The notes: generated by a model from the letters alone, not told the origin. Positions 45,635-53,280 are shown, counted from the stretch's first letter. The stretch: 64,000 nucleotides of DNA from an uncultured Collinsella sp. (GCA_900758475.1 CAAERQ010000013.1:1-64000), one strand, 5' to 3'. Program-made: numbers and translations.

Positions 45635-46291
45635 GTGAACGAGACCGTACGTCGCTTTTTGCCGATGGTCGATTTCCTGGAGCAGGTACTCGGTAAGAAC
45701 AGCGAAATCGTCCTGCACGATTTCTCGGATCCCGACCACGCCATCGTCGATATCCGCAACGGTATCGTGAGCGGCCGCAAGGTCGGCGGTCCCGCCACCG
45801 ATCTGGCGCTCAAGATCATGCACGACGCCAAGTATCGCGACCTGCCGTTTATTACGGGCTACGAGGGCCGCGGTGCCGGTGGCAAGACATTGGAGTCAGC
45901 GACGTACTTTATCCGCGAGAATGACGAGATCGTCGGCATGCTCTGCGTCAACACCGACCTCTCGACCGTGCGCTCCATCAACGCCATGGCACAGCAGCTC
46001 ATGGCGTGCTTCGACGCGGCGCCGACGCGCACGGAGCCCGCCTCTATCGAGGTCGAAAGCCTTTCGGAGTCCACACAGGAGCTCATCGACCGCAGCATTG
46101 CCGAGCTGCTGAGCGCTCGCGGGCTGGATGTGACGTCGCTTGGTCAAAGCGACCGCGTGGACGTCATTCGCCACCTCAACGGCAACGGGGTGTTCATGCT
46201 CAAGGGCGCCGTGGCCTGCGCCGCCACCGCGTTGGGCATCTCGGAGCCCAGCGTCTACCGCTACCTGCAAAAAGTTCGCAAGGAGGGCTAA
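45635..46291 (+). CDS. YheO/DauR-type PAS-HTH transcriptional regulator, copy 2
   Basis: 218 residues, paralogue of the regulator at 30429. The PAS-like domain has SEIVLHDFSDPDHAIVDIRN, GIVSGRKVGG and GMLCVNTDLS; the C-terminal HTH has DRVDVIRHLNGNGVFMLKGA and ALGISEPSVYRYL. The start is GTG at 45635 with AAAGGAG 6 bases upstream. It is divergent from the permease 2 operon, which it probably controls, and is followed by a strong terminator. Confidence 0.88.
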   Translation: MNETVRRFLPMVDFLEQVLGKNSEIVLHDFSDPDHAIVDIRNGIVSGRKVGGPATDLALKIMHDAKYRDLPFITGYEGRGAGGKTLESATYFIRENDEIVGMLCVNTDLSTVRSINAMAQQLMACFDAAPTRTEPASIEVESLSESTQELIDRSIAELLSARGLDVTSLGQSDRVDVIRHLNGNGVFMLKGAVACAATALGISEPSVYRYLQKVRKEG

Positions 46292-46336
46292 CGAGCAAAA
46301 TGGAGCGCGGCTCCACAAGCGATTCGTCACTTAACA

Positions 46337-46374
46337 AAAGACTCTGCAGCTCGCACGCGCTGCAGGGTCTTTTT
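46337..46374. terminator. Bidirectional terminator between regulator 2 and ridA
   Basis: AAAAGACTCTGCAGC and GCTGCAGGGTCTTTTT pair with an 8-base loop; T runs occur on both strands. It lies between the converging ends of the regulator and ridA. Confidence 0.88.
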
Positions 46375-46403
46375 GCATGTCATGTTTAGTTGTTGCCAAC
46401 ACC

Positions 46404-46781
46404 TTAGAGGGCGGCGACGACCTCGATCTCGACCAGACCGCCAGCCGGAAGGGCGGCAACCTGGAAGGCGCTGCGCGCGGGAAACGGGGCCTCGAACTTG
46501 GAGGCGTAGATCTCGTTCACGGCGGCGAAGTCGGCGATGTCGGCCAGGTAGACCGTGGTCTTGACGACATCGGCAAAGGTGGCGCCGGCAGCGGTCAGCA
46601 GGGCCTCGACATTGGCGAGGGACTGCTTGGCCTGGGCCTCGACGCCCTCGGGCATCTTGCCGGTCGCGGGGTCGATGCCCAGCTGGCCGGACAGGAACAC
46701 CATGTTGCCGGCCTGGATACCGGGGGAATACGGGCCGATGGCGGCCGGTGCGTTATCGGAAGACACGACGGTCTTGCTCAT
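46404..46781 (-). CDS. ridA: RidA family enamine/imine deaminase
   Basis: 125 residues of the RidA/YjgF family. Contains NAPAAIGPYSPGIQ, the GQLGIDPATGKMPEGV block, and PARSAFQVAALPAGGLVEIE with the arginine (PARSA) that binds the substrate carboxylate. RidA hydrolyses 2-aminoacrylate, the reactive intermediate made by PLP lyases such as YgeX. TAAGGAG precedes the ATG at 46781. It has its own promoter and converges on regulator 2. Confidence 0.95.
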   Translation of the reverse strand: MSKTVVSSDNAPAAIGPYSPGIQAGNMVFLSGQLGIDPATGKMPEGVEAQAKQSLANVEALLTAAGATFADVVKTTVYLADIADFAAVNEIYASKFEAPFPARSAFQVAALPAGGLVEIEVVAAL

Positions 46782-46869
46782 GTTTTTCTCCTTACGATCA
46801 GATAGAGAGCGTGAGCGCGGCGTTCGCACCGGGAGGCACAATTCGGTCTGAACACCGCGCTTGATTGGG

Positions 46870-46898
46870 ATAGTACTCAAGGTTTCCGTGCGATGCAA
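46870..46898 (-). promoter_or_regulatory. Promoter of ridA
   Basis: On the minus strand TTGCAT (46893-46898), a 17-base spacer and TACTAT (46870-46875). Two AGAATATT direct repeats, 19 bases apart (46898 and 46917), lie just upstream and may be regulatory. On the plus strand TATACT at 47043-47048 is a possible -10 for the U32 gene. Confidence 0.6.
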
Positions 46899-47080
46899 GA
46901 ATATTATCAGCTTGCGAGAATATTTTATCGCCCAACGGTTTCTCCGAACCGCTGAACGGTTCTCATGTGGAGCAGCCAGTCCAAGCTGCTGAAGACTTTG
47001 TCCTGCTTAGGCTGCGGGCGTCGCCCACCGCAGCGACGCCACTATACTTTTGAATATCTGAGCATTTTGAAAGGCAGGAT

Positions 47081-49573
47081 ATGACCGCAACCGCCAGCCG
47101 AACCACCAACCGCAGGCCCGAGCTTTTGGCCCCCGCCGGAGGGCCCGAGCCTTTTGCCGCCGCACTCGCCGCCGGGGCAGACGCCATCTACTGCGGCATG
47201 GGCAGCTTTAACGCCCGCCGCAAGGCCACCAACTTTACCGACGAGGCCTTTGAGCAAGCCTGCCGCGCCGCGCATCTAGCCGGGTCGCGCGTCTACGTCA
47301 CGGTCAACATCGTCATCAAGCAGTCCGAGATGGGCGATGCACTGCAGCTCATCCATCGCTGCTCCACGCTGGGCGCCGACGCCTTTATCATCCAGGACTG
47401 GGGCCTGTTCTTTGAAGTCAAGCGCACCATGCCCGGCATCGAGACGCATATCTCGACCCAGGCGAACATCCACGACGACCGCGGAACTATCTGGTGCCGC
47501 GAGCAGGGCGCCGACCGCGTGACTCTCTCGCGCGAGCTCTCCATCGACGAGATCGCCGCCATTCACAACGCCGCGCCCGATGTGGACCTCGAGGTCTTTA
47601 GCCACGGCGCCATCTGCTTTTGCTACTCGGGTCTGTGCCTGCTGTCGAGCTTTGCCATGGCGGGACGATCGGCCAACCGCGGCATGTGCGCCCAGCCCTG
47701 CCGCCTGCCCTACGAGTTGATCGACGAGAACGGTCGCGCGCTCTCCCCTGCCGGTCGCGAGCGCGCGCTGTGCCCGCGTGACACCAACACCTCACAGCTT
47801 GTTCGCCGTCTGTATGACGCCGGCGCCGCATCGCTCAAGCTCGAGGGCCGCATGAAGGCACCCGATTACGTGTACTCCATCGTTGATGTGTATCGTCACG
47901 AAATTGACGACATGCTATCCGGAGCCGCCGTTGCCAAGGACGAGGAAGCCGCCCGCCAGCGCCAGCTCAAGCGCTGCTTCAACCGCGACTTTACGCACGC
48001 CTATCAGGACGGCACCTCGGGCGACGAGATGATGAGCTATGAGCGTTCCAACAACCGCGGCCAGATCGTGGGCACGGTGCTGGGCAGCCGCCCGGCCAAC
48101 CGCGATGTGCGCGGCCTCAAGTCCGACGACCGCCGTCGCCGCGCCGCCATCGCCCGCATTGAGCTGTTTGAGCCCGTGGGCAAAGGCGACCTGCTGGAGC
48201 TTCGCCACGATAACGAGTTTGACCAGTTCCTGACCACCATTGCCGCCGATGATGCCGCCGCCGGTGACATCATTGAGTGCCGCGTGCCCCGTAGCATGCC
48301 CGAGGGCTGCCGCGTGCGCGTGATTCGAAGCCAGAGCGCCATTGACGCCGCCGGCGCCGCGCTCAAGCGCGATGTGCTGCGCCGCCGAGCTGTTGACGTG
48401 TCCGTCGTGGCGCGCCTGGGCGAGCCGTTTACTGTCACACTCACCTGCTGTGACAACCCCGCGCTCACCGCCACCGCCACGGGCTTCACCGTCGAGGCCG
48501 CCAAGACCCGCGCCGTCGAGGCATCCGATCTGGTTGAGCACGTCGGGCGCATGGGCTCCTCTCCCTTTGAGGCCGCGAGCTTTGATGTGGCGCTCGATGA
48601 GGGCTGCGGCATGGGCTTCTCCGCCGTGCACAAGGTGCGCGCCGCCGCTTGTAAGGCGCTGGAAGAGGCCATTCTGGCACCGTACGAGGAGCGCGCAAAA
48701 ACGCTCGAGTTGCCGGTGCTCGACAAATGTACGCGCCCCATGCCCAAGCACTACCGCGACGAGCCGCAGATCTGCGCCACCGTCACCTCGCTCGAGGCCG
48801 CCGAGGCAGCCCGCGCGGAGGGTGCAACGCGCATCTATATGACCACCGACGCGCTCGAGGCTGTCGGACTCTCCCCTGCCGATGCATTTGAGCAGGGTAT
48901 CGTGCCCGTACTCGACGAGGTCTGCCGCGCCGTCGACCACGAGCGCGTCGATCCTTGGATCAATGCCGGAGCCACCGTCGCCGTCGGCAATATCTCCGAG
49001 CTCGCCGTAGCCGCTCATGCCGGCGCCACGGCCGAGATTCGCTCTTGCCTGCCGGTGCATAACACGCCCTGCATGGAGGCACTTGCCGAGCGCGGAGCCG
49101 GTGCGTTTTGGCTCTCGCCCGAGATCACGCTCGACGAGATCGTCTCGCTTGGCACCGCCGCGCCCGCAGCCCTGGGCATCACTGTGTTCGGCCGCCCGCG
49201 CGTTATGACGAGTGAGCACTGCATCCTGCAGGTGGCCAATGGCTGCATCCACGATTGCGCTAACTGCCGCCTGCGCGCCCGCAAGCTGTCACTCAAGAAT
49301 ATCGACGGCAAGGTCATGCCCGTACGCACCGACATCCATGGCCGCTCTCGCCTGTACGACGCCTACCCCATCGACCTCACGCCGCAGGTTCCTCAGCTGC
49401 TCGATGCCGGCGTGCGTCGTCTCATGGTAGACGGAACGCTGCTCGAGACAGATGAGGTGGGCCGTGCCGTCGCCCGCGTCCGTCGTGCCGTCGAAGCAGC
49501 ACAGGCCGGCCGCAAGCCCGCCGCCCGCCTGCGCGGCGCCACCTCGGGCTGCATGTTTGTGGGAATTAGCTAA
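47081..49573 (+). CDS. U32 family peptidase / RNA hydroxylation-type protein, long form
   Basis: 830 residues. The N-terminal U32 domain begins ELLAPAGGPEPF and holds the signature cysteines in SHGAICFCYSGLC and RGMCAQPCR (about residues 175-210). The middle region (about 290-520) resembles the DUF3656 insertion of long U32 proteins, and the C terminus has a cysteine group in CIHDCANCRLRARK. Long U32 proteins include RlhA, needed for hydroxycytidine in 23S rRNA; that role is possible here. It is followed after 15 bases by an RluA-type pseudouridine synthase, supporting a link to RNA modification. Confidence 0.85.
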   Translation: MTATASRTTNRRPELLAPAGGPEPFAAALAAGADAIYCGMGSFNARRKATNFTDEAFEQACRAAHLAGSRVYVTVNIVIKQSEMGDALQLIHRCSTLGADAFIIQDWGLFFEVKRTMPGIETHISTQANIHDDRGTIWCREQGADRVTLSRELSIDEIAAIHNAAPDVDLEVFSHGAICFCYSGLCLLSSFAMAGRSANRGMCAQPCRLPYELIDENGRALSPAGRERALCPRDTNTSQLVRRLYDAGAASLKLEGRMKAPDYVYSIVDVYRHEIDDMLSGAAVAKDEEAARQRQLKRCFNRDFTHAYQDGTSGDEMMSYERSNNRGQIVGTVLGSRPANRDVRGLKSDDRRRRAAIARIELFEPVGKGDLLELRHDNEFDQFLTTIAADDAAAGDIIECRVPRSMPEGCRVRVIRSQSAIDAAGAALKRDVLRRRAVDVSVVARLGEPFTVTLTCCDNPALTATATGFTVEAAKTRAVEASDLVEHVGRMGSSPFEAASFDVALDEGCGMGFSAVHKVRAAACKALEEAILAPYEERAKTLELPVLDKCTRPMPKHYRDEPQICATVTSLEAAEAARAEGATRIYMTTDALEAVGLSPADAFEQGIVPVLDEVCRAVDHERVDPWINAGATVAVGNISELAVAAHAGATAEIRSCLPVHNTPCMEALAERGAGAFWLSPEITLDEIVSLGTAAPAALGITVFGRPRVMTSEHCILQVANGCIHDCANCRLRARKLSLKNIDGKVMPVRTDIHGRSRLYDAYPIDLTPQVPQLLDAGVRRLMVDGTLLETDEVGRAVARVRRAVEAAQAGRKPAARLRGATSGCMFVGIS

Positions 49574-49588
49574 CCGAAAGGCTTACAC

Positions 49589-50248
49589 GTGAACGAAGAA
49601 CCTCAAGTCCTTTACTGCGACGCCTGGCTCATGGCCATCGACAAGCCCGCCGGCATGATCGTCCACGGCGACGGCACCGGCGAGCGCACGCTCACCGACT
49701 ACGCCAGCGACCTGCTGCTGGCGATGGGTGACGGCTTTGCCGCGACCGACATGCAGCCGCTCAACCGCCTGGACCGCAACACCACCGGCGTGGTGTTGTT
49801 TTCGCTCGACAAACAGACGCAGCCCGCCTTTGACCAAATGGTCATCGACCACGCCTTCGAAAAGCACTATCTGGCGCTGGCCGAGGGCAAGATCGACTGG
49901 GACGAGAAGCTCATCGACAAGCCCATCGCCCGCGACCGCCACGATAGCCGCAAGATGCGCGTTGGCGCCAGCGGCAAGCCGTCTCAGACGCGCGTCAAGG
50001 TGCTCAAGCGCCTTAAGAGCCGCCGAGGCCTGCCCGCGCGTTCCTATATCGATGTCGAGCTGCTCACCGGCCGCAAACACCAGATCCGTGTGCACCTGGC
50101 CAGCGAGCATCACCCCCTGGTTGGCGACGACCTGTACGGAACGCCGCGCCCCTGCGGCCTGATGCTCCACGCCCACAGCGTGTCCTTCACGCATCCCGTA
50201 ACCGGCGAGTACATCCACATCGAAGCCCCCTGCCCCTGGGAGCCCTAA
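49589..50248 (+). CDS. RluA family pseudouridine synthase
   Basis: 219 residues with the catalytic block NRLDRNTTG (Asp62) and the closing ELLTGRKHQIRVHLA motif. It lacks an S4 domain, so it resembles RluA/TruC-type enzymes that modify rRNA or tRNA. GTG start with GAAAGG about 7 bases upstream. Probably co-transcribed with the U32 gene. The end of the gene abuts the first GGGGACAG stem-loop. Confidence 0.85.
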   Translation: MNEEPQVLYCDAWLMAIDKPAGMIVHGDGTGERTLTDYASDLLLAMGDGFAATDMQPLNRLDRNTTGVVLFSLDKQTQPAFDQMVIDHAFEKHYLALAEGKIDWDEKLIDKPIARDRHDSRKMRVGASGKPSQTRVKVLKRLKSRRGLPARSYIDVELLTGRKHQIRVHLASEHHPLVGDDLYGTPRPCGLMLHAHSVSFTHPVTGEYIHIEAPCPWEP

Positions 50249-50285
50249 ACCACCACAATGGGGACAGGCACCTTTGTGGCGGTTT
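50247..50285. repeat. GGGGACAG-loop stem-loop, copy A
   Basis: AAACCACCACAA (50247-50258) pairs with TTGTGGCGGTTT (50274-50285) except one mismatch, with a loop starting TGGGGACAG. The stretch AACCACCACAATGGGGACAG recurs at 50619. Confidence 0.75.
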
Positions 50286-50316
50286 AGCCGCTATGGCTCA
50301 GCCGCGGTCCCAAAAC

Positions 50317-50533
50317 GTCTCGATCTGTAACAGTTAGAACCCATTTTCCGGTCTATCTGTTACAGATCGAGACATTCGAATCTCCCTCAAGGGAAAATCT
50401 CAATCTGTAACAGTAACTCGGCAAAATCCATCCCAGATGTTACAGATTGAGACAAAGGGACGGCGCGGTTCGGAAGTATCTCAATCTGTAACACCTAACC
50501 CACTTTTAACGGTCTAGTTGTTACAGACTTAGA
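50317..50533. repeat. BIME-like array of three alternating palindromes
   Basis: Three stem-loops at 50317-50373, 50398-50452 and 50479-50533 share arms TCTCAATCTGTAACA / TGTTACAGATTGAGA (variants: 17-bp perfect, 15-bp perfect, 15-bp with two mismatches). Loops of units 1 and 3 are alike; the loop of unit 2 matches their reverse complement, so orientation alternates. Units start about 81 bases apart. The arrangement is like bacterial interspersed mosaic elements. Confidence 0.85.
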
Positions 50534-50550
50534 CAAACCGGCAGACAACG

Positions 50551-50588
50551 AAAGTGGCAACGCCCGTGATGGACGTTGCCGCTTTTCT
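50551..50588. terminator. Hairpin terminator in the 50.25-50.68 kb gap
   Basis: AAAGTGGCAACG and CGTTGCCGCTTT pair (one wobble) around an 11-base loop, followed by TTCT on the plus strand and by ACTTTCGTT on the minus strand. It may stop read-through from the DeoR-type gene or from upstream plus-strand genes. Confidence 0.55.
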
Positions 50589-50618
50589 ATTGAGAAAACT
50601 ACTCGGTTTTCGTTACTA

Positions 50619-50655
50619 ACCACCACAATGGGGACAGGCACCTTCGTGTTGGTTT
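50619..50655. repeat. GGGGACAG-loop stem-loop, copy B
   Basis: A 27-base segment starting AACCACCACAATGGGGACAG is identical to copy A at 50248. The right arm differs (GTGTTGGTT), still pairing with the left arm with mismatches. Copies A and B bracket the palindrome array as direct repeats about 371 bases apart. Confidence 0.75.
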
Positions 50656-50678
50656 TGGCCTTAGCCTGCCCCTACTTG

Positions 50679-51425
50679 CTAGACCGTGACGACGTTGTCC
50701 ATTGCCCGGTACTTGGCGGGAACCTCGCCTGCGGTAATAATCGTTGCGTCGCGGAAGTCCGCGAACTTGACGGGCGCCACCATGCCAAATTTACTGGCGT
50801 CCGAGATTACGAAACGTTTGGCCGTATGGCGCATCGAGATACGCTTTACTTGCGCTTCCTCGATATCGGGCGCCGTGAAGCCCTGCTCGGCGGCAATGCC
50901 GTTAGAACCCCAAAAGCCGCAGTTGAAGTTGTAGCGGTCCAGGGTTGCCAAGGCATCGGGGCCAACGAGTGCCTCGGTCTCGGGCTTGAGCTCGCCACCC
51001 AACACCACGGTGCGCATGCCGCGCAAAGCAAGGTGCTGAGCGTGAAGCACGGAATCGGTCACATAGGTGACACCTTCAAGGTGTGGAAGATGCTCGATGA
51101 GCTTGAGCGTCGTCGAGCCCGAGTCGATGTATACAAAGCTCTCGGGCTCCACAAGCGCCGCCGCACGGGCGCAGATACGCTCTTTGTCGTCGTTATGGAG
51201 GTCGCTGCGCTCGTTGAGCGTTAGGTCGCGCGTCACGTGCGCGCGCTCAAGACTCGTCGCTCCACCGTGGACCTTGGCGATGCGGTGCGCTCGGTCGAGC
51301 GTCTGCAGGTCGCGCCGAATGGTAGACGCCGTCACGCCCAGGGCGTCAGCAAGCTCTGGCACGGTAACCGAGCCAGCCTGCTGCACCATCGACACAATCG
51401 CATTGAGCCTATCTTCCGCTAGCAT
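50679..51425 (-). CDS. DeoR family transcriptional regulator
   Basis: 248 residues: an N-terminal DeoR helix-turn-helix (LNAIVSMVQQAGSVTVPELA, GVTASTIRRDLQTLD) and a DeoRC sugar-phosphate sensor domain (YIDSGSTTLKLIEHL, VVLGGELKPETEALVGP, FWGSNGIAAEQGFTAPDIEE). It follows the Gfo/Idh/MocA oxidoreductase gene by 3 bases, so the two are co-transcribed, and probably controls a small sugar or polyol pathway. Confidence 0.92.
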   Translation of the reverse strand: MLAEDRLNAIVSMVQQAGSVTVPELADALGVTASTIRRDLQTLDRAHRIAKVHGGATSLERAHVTRDLTLNERSDLHNDDKERICARAAALVEPESFVYIDSGSTTLKLIEHLPHLEGVTYVTDSVLHAQHLALRGMRTVVLGGELKPETEALVGPDALATLDRYNFNCGFWGSNGIAAEQGFTAPDIEEAQVKRISMRHTAKRFVISDASKFGMVAPVKFADFRDATIITAGEVPAKYRAMDNVVTV

Positions 51426-51428
51426 CGC

Positions 51429-52508
51429 TTACTCCTCCTCGGGGTACACGACTCCCCAGTCGGCGCGGAGCTTGGTCATAAGCTCCATAACATCAGAAGC
51501 ATAATCCAGCAGCTCGCGCTTGGAGTCGTCGCCGGCAACGGCCTTCTCGAGGTCGGCCATCTCGTAGCACAGGGCGTAAGCCTCGGTGCCGGCATGGACC
51601 TCCTCGCGGTGGCCGTCCGCAGTCCACACGATGGTCGCGTGATCGGCACGCGGATACTCGTTGACCTCGATATAGCACTTGTCAAAGCTGATAACCGAGC
51701 GTTTGGGCTGCTTGGAGTGGAGCGTAAGGCTCACAACACCCAATTGCTGCTCGGCATTACGGCAGACGATACCGCCCGCTACGTCGACACCGGTCTCACA
51801 GGTGTTGCCCAGCGAAACGACCTCAGCGGGCTGACTTGCCATAAACAGGCGCATAACGGACAGGGCATAGACGCCAATGTCGAGCATGGCACCGCCAGCA
51901 AGGTTGCGATTGTAAAAGCGGTTGGTCAGGTCGCCGTACTCCTTGTAGCTACCAAAGTTGAGTTGGGCGAGGTTCATGCGACCAAACTCACCGGCATCCA
52001 TACGACGACGCAGCTCCTGATACAAGGGCATGTGGAGCACCGTGGTGGCGTCCATGAGGACCACGTTATGCTCACCGGCAATGGCACGTGCCTCGTCGAG
52101 TTCGGCGGTGTTGAGGGTAATGGCCTTCTCGCAGAGCACGTGCTTGCCAGCTGCCAGAGCGGCGCGCAGGTAGGTGATATGCGTGTTATGCGGCGTGGTG
52201 ATATAGATCGCGTCGATGTTAGGGTCGGCATAGAGGTCCTCGGCCGTTTCATAGACCTTCTCGATGCCATACTGCTCGGCAAAAGCTTGAGCCTTTGACA
52301 GCGTGCGGTTGGCGACGCCCGCAAGCTTGCGGCCGGCCAGCGCGAGGGACTGGGCCATTTGGTTGGCGATAACACCGCACCCGATCACTGCCCAGCAAAG
52401 CTCGGGAGCCGTAAAGATGTCGTTTGGGAACGGCTGATTCTGGACCGAGGCAAACGCCGCCTTTGCGGCTGCCTCGGCGTCGAGCGGAGCCTGTTTGGAA
52501 TCTGCCAT
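51429..52508 (-). CDS. Gfo/Idh/MocA family oxidoreductase
   Basis: 359 residues. A Rossmann NAD(P)-binding domain starts at about residue 40 (WAVIGCGVIANQMAQSLA), followed by the family EKAITLN motif (cf. EKP) and a C-terminal alpha/beta domain. It carries an unusual 35-residue Ala-rich N-terminal extension before the Rossmann fold. Likely a sugar or inositol-type dehydrogenase; substrate unknown. Operon with a DeoR-type regulator; an array of TGCGC half-sites lies upstream. Confidence 0.88.
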   Translation of the reverse strand: MADSKQAPLDAEAAAKAAFASVQNQPFPNDIFTAPELCWAVIGCGVIANQMAQSLALAGRKLAGVANRTLSKAQAFAEQYGIEKVYETAEDLYADPNIDAIYITTPHNTHITYLRAALAAGKHVLCEKAITLNTAELDEARAIAGEHNVVLMDATTVLHMPLYQELRRRMDAGEFGRMNLAQLNFGSYKEYGDLTNRFYNRNLAGGAMLDIGVYALSVMRLFMASQPAEVVSLGNTCETGVDVAGGIVCRNAEQQLGVVSLTLHSKQPKRSVISFDKCYIEVNEYPRADHATIVWTADGHREEVHAGTEAYALCYEMADLEKAVAGDDSKRELLDYASDVMELMTKLRADWGVVYPEEE

Positions 52509-52566
52509 GATGTGCCTCCTGAGTCATCGGAAGTCCTTCATTTCTAACAACCCTATAGTCGCACAA

Positions 52567-52692
52567 TTGCGCGCGTATCTGCTCTTGTTTGCGTGTTTAT
52601 TTGCTTATCGGTCATTATTTAGCCAAATTTGGCAGATATTTGCGCGGTTATGCGTATTGTCGCGCAAGACTATGCGCGTAAATGCGCATGCG
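52567..52692. promoter_or_regulatory. Array of TGCGC half-sites upstream of the Gfo/DeoR operon
   Basis: Within 126 bases: TTGCGCGCG (52567), TTTGCGTG (52588), TTTGCGCGG (52639), TTATGCGTA (52648), CGCGCAA (52661) and a perfect ATGCGC-GTAAAT-GCGCAT palindrome (52672-52689). TTGCGCG and CGCGCAA (52640-52667) form an inverted pair. This suggests a multi-site operator, perhaps for the DeoR-type protein. The rest of the 453-base gap (52693-52961) holds the repeats and terminator listed next. Confidence 0.45.
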
Positions 52693-52816
52693 AGGATCCT
52701 CCTGAAGCATAAAGGGGCGGAACTACAAAGCCCTAAAGGAAAGAGCAGGCTGCATTACTCCACCCCTCTGGGGGCAGCAGACATCAAAGGACCGTCCCTA
52801 TGTGCCGCTTTCGTTG

Positions 52817-52894
52817 CAACGGCCACTCATTTAAGTCTGTCCCCAATGACTGCCAATCAACGGCCACTCATTTAAGTCTGTCCCCAATGAGTGG
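52817..52894. repeat. Tandem GGGGACAG-loop repeats next to rplX
   Basis: A 33-base sequence (CAACGGCCACTCATTTAAGT... to CCCCAATGA) occurs twice, at 52817-52849 and 52858-52890. The second copy forms a 9-bp hairpin CCACTCATT/AATGAGTGG; read on the minus strand its loop starts GGGGACAG, as in the 50.25 and 50.62 kb stem-loops. Confidence 0.8.
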
Positions 52895-52900
52895 GGATAG

Positions 52901-52932
52901 AAAAAAGCCCGGGTGCCGTGGGGCATCCGGGC
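52901..52932 (-). terminator. Terminator of the S10-half ribosomal operon
   Basis: On the minus strand GCCCGGATGCC and GGCACCCGGGC pair (one mismatch) around CCAC and are followed by six Ts, 29 bases after the rplX stop codon. It ends the rplC-rplX unit where other bacteria continue into rplE. Confidence 0.9.
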
Positions 52933-52961
52933 CTTTGCTAGCAACTTGATGTGCGGGCAGC

Positions 52962-53267
52962 TTAGAACTTGTGGCCACACTTCTTGCAGACGCGCAGCTT
53001 GTTCTTGCCGTCCTTCTCGTGACCGACGCGGGTAACCTTACCGCACTCGGGGCAAACGAGATTGACGTTGGAGGCATCGATGGGAGCCTCCTGCGAAACG
53101 ATGCCGCCCTGCTGGTTGGCAGCGTTGGGCTTGACGGCCTTCTTGACGACCGAAACGCCCTCGACAACGACCTTGTTCTCTGCGGGGAGAGCACGCAGGA
53201 CAACGCCCTGCTTGCCGCGATCCTTACCAGAGAGAACCTGGACCTTATCGCCCTTCTTGATATACAT
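52962..53267 (-). CDS. rplX: 50S ribosomal protein L24
   Basis: 101-residue assembly initiator with a KOW motif ([20 protein letters not shown]). The C-terminal part carries CPEC and CKKC (C72, C75, C94, C97), a zinc-ribbon-like form. Normally followed by rplE; here followed by a terminator, with rplE 34.5 kb away. GGGGAG precedes the ATG. Confidence 0.97.
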   Translation of the reverse strand: MYIKKGDKVQVLSGKDRGKQGVVLRALPAENKVVVEGVSVVKKAVKPNAANQQGGIVSQEAPIDASNVNLVCPECGKVTRVGHEKDGKNKLRVCKKCGHKF

Positions 53268-53280
53268 ATATCTCCCCTAA

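Noticed and set aside
50317..50533. Possible CRISPR array
   Set aside because: Only three units, each itself a hairpin with internal symmetry, alternating orientation, related loops rather than unique spacers, and no cas genes.
18696..52508. Integrative element or prophage explaining the split operon
   Set aside because: No integrase, recombinase, phage or conjugation genes and no obvious att repeats; only short palindromic repeats at the joints.
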